DNA of 12,329 bases. Origin: Candidatus Bathyarchaeota archaeon (lineage in GTDB: Archaea > Thermoproteota > Bathyarchaeia > RBG-16-48-13 > GCA-020355125). Position 1 is the first letter of the stretch. Each line of letters starts with the position of its first letter. The DNA lies in assembly GCA_030670615.1 (NCBI GenBank), contig DAOVBJ010000011.1, forward strand, positions 1 through 12,329, given 5' to 3'. Positions 6,484 to 12,329 of the stretch are shown here, in pieces. The position numbers and the translations under genes were made by a program. Under the pieces are notes generated by a model that searched no databases, was not told the DNA's origin, and saw nothing but the letters and a program-made list of their open reading frames with translations.

Positions 6484-6846
6484 ACACCGTTCTCAGCCAC
6501 ATGGAGAGACATCATCCCTCGAAAGCAAAACCACTAATCTCATTGAAGAAGCCTGACACCTCCACGCTGCCGACGACGTCTCCAGCAACCCCTCCTTCTT
6601 TGTTTTGTGTCTAATGCCACCACAATACACTATTCCCATGCATTGGAGCACGATAGAGTTTCTGGTCAAGGCGAACGTAAGAAACACTTAAACCCCTTAC
6701 ATAGGGACTTCCTCTTTTAATAGGAAAGGAAGTCTGTTGTACACTCCGAAACCTCTACCTTGAGTCCTACAGAAGAGATACGAGATTTCGCCGTTTCACG
6801 TGTGACTTTTAGAGTAGCCCAGAAACGCTGTTTTCTCTCAAAGTGA
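6484..6846. other. 363-base convergent spacer with a hairpin and a possible hydrolase relic
   Basis: This lies between the converging VOC and argS genes. The plus frame 6557-6691 is open for 44 codons and ends in P-P-Q-Y-T-I-P-M-H-W-S-T-I-E-F-L-V-K, which resembles the end of UlaG-type metallo-beta-lactamase-fold hydrolases (I-P-M-H followed by a phenylalanine-rich strand); nothing upstream of the TGA at 6554 continues it. A minus-strand frame of 64 codons (6493-6687) covers the same bases but has no family-like features. A strong hairpin lies at 6706-6734, and the pyrimidine-rich stretch near 6590-6612 could end VOC transcripts. Confidence 0.35.
6706..6734. terminator. 8-bp perfect hairpin between convergent genes
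   Basis: GACTTCCT (6706-6713) and AGGAAGTC (6727-6734) are exact inverted repeats with a 13-base loop that can pair partly further. The stem is symmetrical, so both converging transcripts (VOC and argS) would form it, which fits a shared transcript-end or processing structure. There is a TTTT inside the loop but no long T-run beyond the stem, so classic intrinsic termination is not established. Confidence 0.4.
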
Positions 6847-8802
6847 CTACATTCTTTCCAAAACATCGATTCCGAGGAGGCTCATAGCGTTTTGGATCGT
6901 TGTTTTAACCGCGTCCACCAAGGCGAGTCTGGCGGCTCTAAGCTCGGGGGATTCTGCTTTCAGAACGGGGATGCTGGCGTAGAAGGAGTTAAAGCTTGCT
7001 GATATGTCGTTGGCGAATTCTGCTAGGCCATTCGGCGTGATTTTCTCAGAGGCGTCGATGAAGACCTCTGGGAAGAGGGCTATCTTTCTCACCAATTCGT
7101 GCTCAGCAGGCTGTTGGAGCTGGCTGTACTCGATGGTCTGTGGGGTGACCTCGGTTTTCTTGAGGATGTTGGATGCTCTGGCGTAGGCGTATTGAATGAA
7201 AGGGGCACTGTTCATCTCAAAATTTAGGATCCTGTCCCAGCTGAAGATGACTTGTTTCGTTGGAGCAATGCTGACCAAGGCGTACTTCACGGCTCCGCCT
7301 CCGACGGCTTTAGAGATGGCGTCCTTATCGCTGCCAGAGAGGTGGGGCGACCGCTTCTCCACCTCGTTCAACGCCCGCTTCTCAGCCTCATCCAAAAGCT
7401 CATCGAGGGTCACGTAGCGACCCCTCCGCTTGGACATTCGATATCCTGGAAGTTGGACGAGTTCATAGGCGTAGTGCATCATGTTCAGGGCGGTCTTTGG
7501 CGAGGTGAGGACGCTCAGGGCTATGCTGATCTGTGTCTGGGCGAGGGCCTGCTCTTTTCCGATTACGTTGATCACTCGATCGGCTCGGTTCAGCTTCCAT
7601 AGGCTGTAGGCGATGTCCCTTGTCGAGTAGAGGGTGGTTCCGTCGGAGCGATTCAGCACGAGGGAAGGGACTTCGTGTTCAAGGGGGATTCCCAGCAGTG
7701 CTTTGACGTGTAGATCCTGCGCCGCTCTCTCAACATCGAAAGTCAAGGCGCCATCAACAACGTGGCAATACGGCGTTCCCTCAAGCTGCTTAACGACCTC
7801 GGCGACCGCGCCGTCCCAGACTAAATCGCTCTCCCAGTCCCACGAGTCCCATCTTATATGCATCCTCTCGTAGGTTTCTTTGAAGCCGGATAAGCATAAG
7901 TCCACAACCTGTCTGACTAAGCGACGAGTGGCTGGCTCCTCTGCTTCATAGGCACGCATGATCCTCGCGATGCTCAGCTCAGGGGTCTCGTCTTGCTTGA
8001 TCTTTTCTAAGAGTCCGTAGAACAGGTCGTCATCTCGCTCGCTGAGGTGGCCTGCAGCGGAAGCCCAGTCATCCAACTCCACTTGGATCTTCCTGACCTC
8101 CTCTTCCAACGTCCCTGCGTCCCGCGACGTCTGCAGTTTCCGTTTTAACTTTTCAATTTCAATTATGCAGCTGGTGACGGCGTAGACGAGTCCCAGCCAA
8201 TGATCGATCTTGTCCTTCCGTGGGAGGTGGCTGATCAACTGAAAGCCGTAGACCAAGACCGCGATCTGTCGTCCGACATCATCGACGTAGAAGTCGGAGC
8301 TGACCTCGTGGCCTCGAGCCCTCAGAAGGCGGTACAGGGCATCACCAAGCATGGAGTTTCTCGCCGTCCCGACGTGGATGGGGCCCGCAGGATTCACACT
8401 GGTGTGCTCCACAATGATCTTTTCGGGCGTGTCGGTCTTAACATAGCCATAAGCAGGTCCCAGCGCCCTCACGGATTCCAGGGTCAACTCGGAGAACGCG
8501 GCATAATCGGCGTAAAAATTGATGTATCCCCCAGCGGCTTCAACTCTTCTGAGGAGGGAGCCGCTTGGAACGCCTATGGTTTCAACGATCTGTTCCGCTA
8601 AAACCGTAGGACTTCTCTTCGCTTTTTTTGCTAGTTCGAAGCAGAGGGAGGAGGCTAAGTCGCCGAAGTCGCTCGTTGGTGGGTGGGCTAACCGAACCTG
8701 ATCGACGGCGTAGCTGGGAAAGGCTGTCTGCACGGCCCTCTTTAACGCTTCTTCGCATTCCTTTCTGAATGCCCCAAAGGGGTTTATCGAAGGCGGCTTC
8801 AC
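6847..8802 (-). CDS. argS: arginyl-tRNA synthetase
   Basis: Class I synthetase charging tRNA-Arg with arginine (ATP-dependent, cytosolic). The product is 651 residues, toward the long end for the family. Layout: an N-terminal tRNA-recognition domain (about 10-100) with G-D-L-A at 47-50; the catalytic core with N137-P-A-G-P-I-H-V-G-T-A-R-N149, where HVGT stands for HIGH; a lysine/glutamate-rich coiled-coil-like insertion at about 210-270; the KMSKS equivalent M456-S-K-R-R-G461; and a C-terminal DALR anticodon-binding domain from about 535 (F-I-Q-Y-A-Y-A-R-A). The second His of HIGH is Thr. The start is GTG 8802-8800, with GGAG eight bases upstream and the previous gene's TGA ten bases away, so it is probably translated together with the 75-aa protein. 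It ends in TAG, which shows that amber is a normal stop here. Confidence 0.96.
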   Translation of the reverse strand: MKPPSINPFGAFRKECEEALKRAVQTAFPSYAVDQVRLAHPPTSDFGDLASSLCFELAKKAKRSPTVLAEQIVETIGVPSGSLLRRVEAAGGYINFYADYAAFSELTLESVRALGPAYGYVKTDTPEKIIVEHTSVNPAGPIHVGTARNSMLGDALYRLLRARGHEVSSDFYVDDVGRQIAVLVYGFQLISHLPRKDKIDHWLGLVYAVTSCIIEIEKLKRKLQTSRDAGTLEEEVRKIQVELDDWASAAGHLSERDDDLFYGLLEKIKQDETPELSIARIMRAYEAEEPATRRLVRQVVDLCLSGFKETYERMHIRWDSWDWESDLVWDGAVAEVVKQLEGTPYCHVVDGALTFDVERAAQDLHVKALLGIPLEHEVPSLVLNRSDGTTLYSTRDIAYSLWKLNRADRVINVIGKEQALAQTQISIALSVLTSPKTALNMMHYAYELVQLPGYRMSKRRGRYVTLDELLDEAEKRALNEVEKRSPHLSGSDKDAISKAVGGGAVKYALVSIAPTKQVIFSWDRILNFEMNSAPFIQYAYARASNILKKTEVTPQTIEYSQLQQPAEHELVRKIALFPEVFIDASEKITPNGLAEFANDISASFNSFYASIPVLKAESPELRAARLALVDAVKTTIQNAMSLLGIDVLERM

Positions 8803-8812
8803 GTACGTCTCC

Positions 8813-9040
8813 TCATAAATCTCTGAATGGTACGGCTCTTCCTCGTTTATCGATGTTCTCTAACTCCTCTTTTAGGTGATGGAGGGAAATATATCTTCTT
8901 CTAAACACTTTGAAAATCTCCATGAACTCCTGTGACACGACGAAAAAATGTTTCTTGTGTGTTATACTTCCGCGGTACAGGCTGTTTCTGACACTGCAAC
9001 CGTGAGGATCACGGAGCACCCATCGTGCTTTACGGGTCAC
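8813..9040 (-). CDS. 75-aa basic protein of unknown function upstream of argS
   Basis: I do not recognise this protein. It has 75 residues, many Arg, Lys and His, one cysteine (C15) and a middle amphipathic stretch (S-Q-E-F-M-E-I-F-K-V-F-R-R-R-Y) followed by H-H-L-K-E-E-L-E-N-I, which looks helical. The N-terminal third (K-A-R-W-V-L-R-D-P-H-G) is basic and could bind nucleic acid; that is only a guess. The proposed start is GTG 9040-9038, because the frame is closed by TGA just three codons before it. Its own TGA lies ten bases before the argS GTG, and the argS ribosome-binding site GGAG overlaps the stop region, so the two are almost certainly one transcription unit. On the minus strand a weak TTTTTACTC at about 9078-9070 could be its TATA element. 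Confidence 0.6.
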   Translation of the reverse strand: MTRKARWVLRDPHGCSVRNSLYRGSITHKKHFFVVSQEFMEIFKVFRRRYISLHHLKEELENIDKRGRAVPFRDL

Positions 9041-9404
9041 CTTTATTCACCATCGATTGTAGCCGATGATGAGTAAAAAGGCGCCTCCTTGAAGGCTCTT
9101 CTCACCTTGTCCTCGTAAACGAGTTACCTCTAGCATTGATGTGGATTAATCGCTTGTACCCCAAACCAGACCCATGTCATTCTGCAGTCTTCAACTTGCT
9201 AGCGCACGCGGCATAAGAATATTAGTTTATGGGATACGCAAAAGAAGGAAGGCTGAAGGATGCAGAGGTAGCTAGTTAATAATTGTGGATTACGCGAATA
9301 ATTCGGAAGTATTAGAAGAATAAAGAAAGCTTTGAGCTTGACACTCTATCTGTGCAAAGGGCTTTAAACGAAACAACATAATGCTTAAGCAACGTAAATA
9401 AAAA
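9041..9404. other. 364-base divergent spacer before the sugar-acid dehydratase gene
   Basis: No gene is supported. It should contain both the promoter of the 75-aa/argS unit (left part) and that of the dehydratase (right part). GCTAGC at 9198-9203 and TAGCTAG at 9269-9275 are spacer palindromes of the recurring type. A short open stretch from ATG 9228 (16 codons to TAA, reading G-Y-A-K-E-G-R-L-K-D-A-E-V-A-S) looks coding-like but is too short to call. Confidence 0.4.
9361..9370 (+). promoter_or_regulatory. TATA-like box for the sugar-acid dehydratase gene
   Basis: GCTTTAAACG, centred near 9365. A start site about 26 bases downstream (near 9391) would leave a leader of about 29 bases to ATG 9420, which includes GGTGGT at 9407-9412. 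Confidence 0.5.
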
Positions 9405-9419
9405 ATGGTGGTAATACGT

Positions 9420-10592
9420 ATGAAAATTACTGAAGTCACTGCTTACACTCCCTGCGAGGAAAGACAAGACCTTGACATGACCTATTATTACCCGTTAACT
9501 TTGGTGAAGATCGATACTGATGAGGGGATTTCTGGCGTTGGAGAGGGAACCTTAGAGACAAAATGCTTGACCGTAGCTACATGTATCAAAGAATTGGGAG
9601 ATGGATACCTTCTCGGCAAAGACCCTTTACGAATTGAGCGACACTGGCAAGCCATGTACCGCGGCTCATACTGGACTGGTGGACCCGTAATCAATAGTGC
9701 AATAAGCGCTATCGAGGCGGCTCTGTGGGACATAGCGGGTAAAAACTACAATACCTCGGTATACAATCTTTTAGGAGGCCGTTATAGAGACAAAATAAAA
9801 TGTTATACAGGGGTAGGGGGAGCTACCCCCGAGGAATTGGCAGATAACGTAGAGAGAGCATTAAAAGATGGATATACTGCCTGTAAAACCATGGCTTTCG
9901 GTGAGAATCCATCGGGTCGAACGATCGATGCAATGGAGGAGGCAGAGCAACGTTGCAAAGCCGTTAGAGATCGAGTTGGCGATAAAATTGATCTCATGCT
10001 GGACTGTCATGGACGATGCAGCCTCGAGGAGGCCCTTGGCTTAGTAGAAAAACTCGCAAAGTACAATGTTCGTTGGCTTGAAGAGCCTTTCTTTGCCGAA
10101 AACATGGATGCCTTATCTGAACTTCGGAAAAAAAGTAAAATACCCATCGCCACAGGCGAGAGACTTTATACTAAATGGGGGTTCAGAGAGCTCTTTGAGA
10201 AACAGGCAGCCCACATCATTCAACCAGACCCCATTCACTGCGGCGGAATCCTTGAAACAAAGAAGATAGCCGCTATGGCAGAGGCTAATTACGTGAACGT
10301 AGCCCCCCACTGCCCCTATTTCCATGTGGCTCTTGCTATAGCCATTCAAATCGACGCGTGCACTCCCAACTTTTTAATCCAAGAGGGAGGAAGGATTCGA
10401 GGTAAATGGTTAGTTAAGGAGCCCTTTGAGGTAGAAAAGGGTTACATTAAGCTACCCACAAAGCCAGGACTTGGCATAGAACTCGACTTGGACGCCATTG
10501 CTGAAAGACCATACAAACCCTCACCACCACGACCCGGCAGGGGATATGGCTACATGTCCTATCGAGAAGACGGCAGTCTCAACCCACGATAA
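9420..10592 (+). CDS. enolase-superfamily sugar-acid dehydratase (galactonate/gluconate dehydratase type)
   Basis: A 390-residue member of the mandelate racemase/enolase superfamily. Such dehydratases abstract the proton next to an acid-sugar carboxylate and expel water, giving 2-keto-3-deoxy sugar acids (Entner-Doudoroff-like pathways in archaea). Numbering from ATG 9420, the metal ligands are D195 (L-D-C-H-G-R), E221 (W-L-E-E-P) and E247 (T-G-E-R-L-Y); candidate acid/base histidines are H197, as in galactonate dehydratases, and H297 (A-P-H-C-P-Y-F-H). The N-terminal capping domain (1-125) has the usual R-I-E-R-H-W-Q-A-M-Y and S-A-I-S-A-I-E-A-A-L-W-D-I-A-G-K. An ATG at 9405 would add five residues; 9420 fits the family start and has GGTGGT seven bases upstream. 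No kinase, aldolase or sugar transporter adjoins it, so the substrate is unsettled. Confidence 0.9.
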   Translation: MKITEVTAYTPCEERQDLDMTYYYPLTLVKIDTDEGISGVGEGTLETKCLTVATCIKELGDGYLLGKDPLRIERHWQAMYRGSYWTGGPVINSAISAIEAALWDIAGKNYNTSVYNLLGGRYRDKIKCYTGVGGATPEELADNVERALKDGYTACKTMAFGENPSGRTIDAMEEAEQRCKAVRDRVGDKIDLMLDCHGRCSLEEALGLVEKLAKYNVRWLEEPFFAENMDALSELRKKSKIPIATGERLYTKWGFRELFEKQAAHIIQPDPIHCGGILETKKIAAMAEANYVNVAPHCPYFHVALAIAIQIDACTPNFLIQEGGRIRGKWLVKEPFEVEKGYIKLPTKPGLGIELDLDAIAERPYKPSPPRPGRGYGYMSYREDGSLNPR

Positions 10593-10672
10593 CAAACCAC
10601 TGCGAAAATTCTCCTTTCAATAATCTTTAGCCAGCTCAACCCTTAGTGCGGTCTTTCCACATTTGCCCTGTA

Positions 10673-10686
10673 AAGCTAGCTAGCTT
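10673..10686. repeat. 14-base perfect palindrome AAGCTAGCTAGCTT
   Basis: The longest of the spacer TAGCTAGC elements, in the gap between the convergent dehydratase and COG1751 genes. It is exactly self-complementary and contains TAG in two frames on each strand. Confidence 0.6.
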
Positions 10687-10719
10687 AACGTAAGAATGAG
10701 TCCTACGTATATCAAGTAT

Positions 10720-10728
10720 AAAAAAAAA
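10720..10728 (-). terminator. T9-tract terminator behind the COG1751 gene
   Basis: The minus strand has nine consecutive T residues beginning six bases after the stop codon at 10734-10736. Oligo-T tracts in the non-template strand are the usual intrinsic terminator in archaea, and no hairpin is needed. Confidence 0.6.
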
Positions 10729-10733
10729 GAGTG

Positions 10734-11306
10734 TCATGGTATCCTAGGCTTTGAGATGATCTCCCTGATCTCGAATTCTCTGAAATTCATTGAATGTGAA
10801 GGCTTGACTATTATAGCGGTGTCAGCGCCACTGCTTGTGCCCCCGATGGCTACGACCTCTCTATCAACGTTTATCAGTCCCGCATCCGCAGCCATTAACA
10901 CAATCTCTATGCAGACCTTCATCCCTTGGCTGAAACGATAGAGGGTTTCTCTAACCACTTCTTCAATGGATATTCCACCAAACTTTTTGTTGAAGGATGT
11001 AGCTACGTTATCGCCTAAAGAATGAAGACAAGTGAGAACTTTGATGCCCTTATCCTGAAGCCTCTTTCGCTCCTCCGCTGTCATAAGCCAACCCTCTTCA
11101 TGGAAGGCTTCGGAAATTGTGACCGCGACAATGTTAACCTTCATGTTGGAAAAGGCATCGACAGTTTTTATAGCAGTCCCACCATGAGTCGTCGCCACAA
11201 CAACATCCCTTATTCCAAGCTCTTCAGCCCTTTTTCGAGCTGCTTCCAGTGTCTTATCGGTGTTTCCTACGCCTTTTCCTTCAAAATATATTATACTCTT
11301 CTCCAA
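10734..11306 (-). CDS. stand-alone pyruvate-kinase C-terminal-domain protein (COG1751 type)
   Basis: A 190-residue protein resembling COG1751, archaeal and bacterial proteins made only of a domain like the pyruvate kinase alpha/beta (C-terminal) domain; it has no kinase catalytic barrel. Family-like pieces in order: I-I-Y-F-E-G-K-G with N-T-D-K-T near the start; the strand V-V-V-A-T-T-H-G-G-T-A, a nucleotide- or phosphate-binding-like loop; H-E-E-G-W; S-Q-G-M-K-V-C-I-E-I; A-D-A-G-L-I; and G-G-T-S-S-G-A-D-T-A near the end. The biochemical role of the family is not established. I prefer TTG 11306-11304 as start, since family members begin just before this first strand and GGGGTG lies four bases upstream. 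GTG 11318 or TTG 11327 would add four or seven residues. A T9 terminator follows the stop. It is a single-gene unit convergent with the dehydratase. Confidence 0.85.
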   Translation of the reverse strand: MEKSIIYFEGKGVGNTDKTLEAARKRAEELGIRDVVVATTHGGTAIKTVDAFSNMKVNIVAVTISEAFHEEGWLMTAEERKRLQDKGIKVLTCLHSLGDNVATSFNKKFGGISIEEVVRETLYRFSQGMKVCIEIVLMAADAGLINVDREVVAIGGTSSGADTAIIVKPSHSMNFREFEIREIISKPRIP

Positions 11307-11376
11307 TTTACACCCCACACCACCCAAATCATTAACTAGCTGATTGTTGATTGAACGGCATCATTTAACCCGATTT

Positions 11377-11390
11377 CCATATAAAAACAC
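11377..11390 (-). promoter_or_regulatory. TATA-like box for the COG1751 gene
   Basis: On the minus strand GTGTTTTTATATGG lies 70-80 bases before the preferred TTG start. The transcript would begin near 11357 with a leader of about 50 bases. It is the best TATA match upstream of the gene. Confidence 0.45.
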
Positions 11391-11784
11391 ACCCTATTCT
11401 TCACCCTCATAACTAGCAGTATTCGCTGTAAAAACGTTATGATCTTCAGCTCACTTCTCCTTTGAACTCTGTTTCCTTCTCAGCAAATGGAATGTCGAAT
11501 ATCGTTCTCTAATCTTTAAAGGTTCTTTGTTGAGGATTTAATGATTGATCGTCGTCTTCAAGAGTGATGCTGATTTTTTGGAACACCACGGTTTTTCAAA
11601 TCAATCGAGTGTACTGAGCACCGTATGTCAGGTTAATCGATGAAATTTTGTATTTTAACATTATTCTTATACTTTTTTCCTTTTTAGAAACATAAGCTTT
11701 AAATACTGGATATTAAGAATATCTAACAATAAGTTAGAATTATATAATAATATGTGTGATATACATAATAGCGGTGCGTAAAAA
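11391..11784. other. AT-rich spacer before the small-membrane-protein row
   Basis: No intact gene. The minus-strand frame from 11595 to the TGA at 11448-11446 is open apart from one TAG (11511-11509) and reads like decayed coding sequence (K-I-S-I-T-L-E-D-D-D-Q-S-L-N before the TAG; I-F-D-I-P-F-A-E-K-E-T-E-F after it). The last 140 bases become strongly AT-rich and hold the control region described separately. Confidence 0.35.
11697..11750 (+). promoter_or_regulatory. promoter/operator with two adjacent inverted repeats
   Basis: A TATA-like GCTTTAAATACT (from about 11696) and a second A/T box TTATATAATAA (11740-11750) bracket two perfect inverted repeats. The first is GATATT-aag-AATATC (11709-11723); the second is TCTAAC-aataa-GTTAGA (11722-11738), sharing two bases with the first. 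If the right box is the TATA element, transcription starts near 11771 and leaves a leader of about 14 bases that includes GGTG at 11773-11776; the repeats would then sit directly upstream of the TATA box. If the left box is used, they lie between box and start site, a usual repressor position. Confidence 0.5.
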
Positions 11785-11940
11785 ATGAAAACTCAAGAAA
11801 TAACAACTTTCGCAGGCACATTAGTAGCCCTTGGCATCGTATTCAGTTCAGATCGATTGGTTGGCTACTCGTTTATCGGGACTGGAGTGCTGTTATCAAT
11901 TATCAGTGCGATTAAGGTAAAGATAGAAACCAAGAAATAA
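11785..11940 (+). CDS. 51-aa two-helix membrane protein, first of a small-protein row
   Basis: A 51-residue hydrophobic protein with two probable short membrane helices, at about residues 8-21 (F-A-G-T-L-V-A-L-G-I-V-F) and 27-43 (G-Y-S-F-I-G-T-G-V-L-L-S-I-I-S-A-I), joined by a polar turn S-S-D-R. The tail is basic (K-V-K-I-E-T-K-K), so the C-terminus is probably cytoplasmic. ATG 11785 is preceded by GGTG at 11773-11776. No family is recognised. It is the first gene after the inverted-repeat control region and is followed after 38 bases by a second small membrane protein with a similar two-helix plan and glycine-rich helices, so the row may have arisen by duplication; the sequences are too short and divergent to prove that by eye. 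Confidence 0.6.
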   Translation: MKTQEITTFAGTLVALGIVFSSDRLVGYSFIGTGVLLSIISAIKVKIETKK

Positions 11941-11978
11941 TGAGGGAAGCGAATGGTGAATAACAGAGGCAAACTGCT

Positions 11979-12149
11979 ATGAGGAGACAAAATGCGGTAA
12001 AGGCGTTAGGAGTGTTAGTGTGTTTGATAGGAGCCTTTTTAATGGGATGGGGAGACCCCATCCTGGGAGAAAACCATACTGGTATCGCAACCGTAGCAGG
12101 GATCTTGGGAATAGGAATTATAAGTAAATCTAAGAGGATAACACCATGA
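11979..12149 (+). CDS. 56-aa two-helix membrane protein
   Basis: A 56-residue protein with two probable membrane helices, at about 7-23 (V-K-A-L-G-V-L-V-C-L-I-G-A-F-L-M) and 35-49 (G-I-A-T-V-A-G-I-L-G-I-G-I-I), separated by W-G-D-P-I-L-G-E-N-H-T. Basic ends (M-R-R-Q and S-K-S-K-R) place both termini in the cytoplasm by the positive-inside rule. ATG 11979 follows AGAGG at 11965-11969. Its TGA overlaps the next start as ATGA (12146-12149), so it is translationally coupled to the DUF2178-like gene. No family is recognised. Confidence 0.6.
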   Translation: MRRQNAVKALGVLVCLIGAFLMGWGDPILGENHTGIATVAGILGIGIISKSKRITP

Positions 12150-12329
12150 CTGATCAGGCTTGGCCTTCGATGGCTGTCGGGATACTCGCCACCATTGTAA
12201 TCATTGGTGTCTTCGTAATTTGGAGAATATTGAAGGATAGGAGCTCAGGGTTTCCCGCCAAGGATGAGCGGACCCAAAAAGTCACTGGAATGGCGGCCAA
12301 GTACGCCTTTTACATCGGTTCATACTTCA
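12146..12329 (+). CDS. DUF2178-like small membrane protein, N-terminal part
   Basis: The gene runs off the right edge; 61 complete codons are visible. After a short N-terminus a single strong membrane helix occupies about residues 9-27 (M-A-V-G-I-L-A-T-I-V-I-I-G-V-F-V-I-W), followed by a basic linker and then the segment D-E-R-T-Q-K-V-T-G-M-A-A-K-Y-A-F at about 41-56. That D-E-R-x(2)-K then A-x(2)-Y-A-F pattern is characteristic of DUF2178-type archaeal membrane proteins, which have two further helices afterwards and no established function; in other archaea they are often next to small winged-helix or XRE-type regulators. ATG 12146 overlaps the preceding TGA (ATGA) and has AGAGG about nine bases upstream. 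A regulator gene just beyond the window is possible, but that is inference. Confidence 0.65.
   Translation, partial: MTDQAWPSMAVGILATIVIIGVFVIWRILKDRSSGFPAKDERTQKVTGMAAKYAFYIGSYF

Noticed and set aside
6493..6687. 64-residue minus-strand frame in the VOC/argS spacer
   Set aside because: No ribosome-binding site, promoter or recognisable motif, and the plus frame on the same bases looks more like a known protein end.
8200..8601. 133-residue plus-strand frame inside argS (also 7004-7873 and 8519-8701 frames)
   Set aside because: Antisense to a clear arginyl-tRNA synthetase with intact motifs; no family features of their own.
1..12329. tRNA, rRNA, CRISPR array, insertion sequence or attachment site
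   Set aside because: I looked through the spacers and found no cloverleaf-like sequence, no regularly spaced direct repeats, no transposase-like frame and no long terminal inverted repeats.

Overview
The window looks like chromosomal DNA from a mesophilic or moderately thermophilic archaeon, possibly of the Bathyarchaeia/Thermoproteota type; that placement is inferred from gene content and I could not test it. The archaeal signs are A/T-rich TATA-like boxes about 26-40 bases before starts (several with very short or no leaders), GTG and TTG starts, a coenzyme-F420-type luciferase-like oxidoreductase, a COG1751-type stand-alone pyruvate-kinase C-domain protein, a TIGR04076-type protein and a DUF2178-like membrane protein. 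There are no rRNA or tRNA genes, CRISPR arrays, transposases or phage genes that I can see.

Layout. 1-233 is the C-terminal third of queC (preQ0/archaeosine synthesis). 567-899 is a four-helix small membrane protein. 890-1324 is a ferredoxin-like reading frame with no start codon and an in-frame TAG, probably a pseudogene. 1391-1666 is a TIGR04076-type small protein. On the minus strand follow an MFS exporter (3067-4323, upstream) and a single-domain old-yellow-enzyme (OYE) flavin oxidoreductase (1878-2852), with a possible 51-aa ORF directly behind the latter. 4748-5689 (+) is an F420-type LLM oxidoreductase and 6088-6483 (+) a glyoxalase/VOC protein. 6847-8802 (-) is arginyl-tRNA synthetase, preceded at 10 bases by an uncharacterised 75-aa basic protein. 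9420-10592 (+) is an enolase-superfamily sugar-acid dehydratase, facing a COG1751 protein (10734-11306, -). From 11785 to the right edge runs a tight row of three very small membrane proteins; the last is DUF2178-like and cut by the window end. An AT-rich promoter region with two adjacent perfect inverted repeats lies in front of them.

The genes do not form one obvious pathway. They are mostly single-gene units with long (300-450 base) spacers, interrupted by housekeeping genes (queC, argS). The redox/detoxification enzymes (OYE, F420 LLM, VOC, MFS) could serve small-molecule turnover and export, but nothing in the sequence ties them to a common substrate. The most unusual parts are: (i) the regulated-looking mini-operon at the right end; (ii) TAGCTAGC-type palindromes that recur only in the spacers; (iii) several decayed-looking coding fragments in the spacers; and (iv) the unknown small protein coupled to argS. 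I see no convincing new multi-gene defence or metabolic system; the right-end mini-operon is the best candidate for something undescribed.
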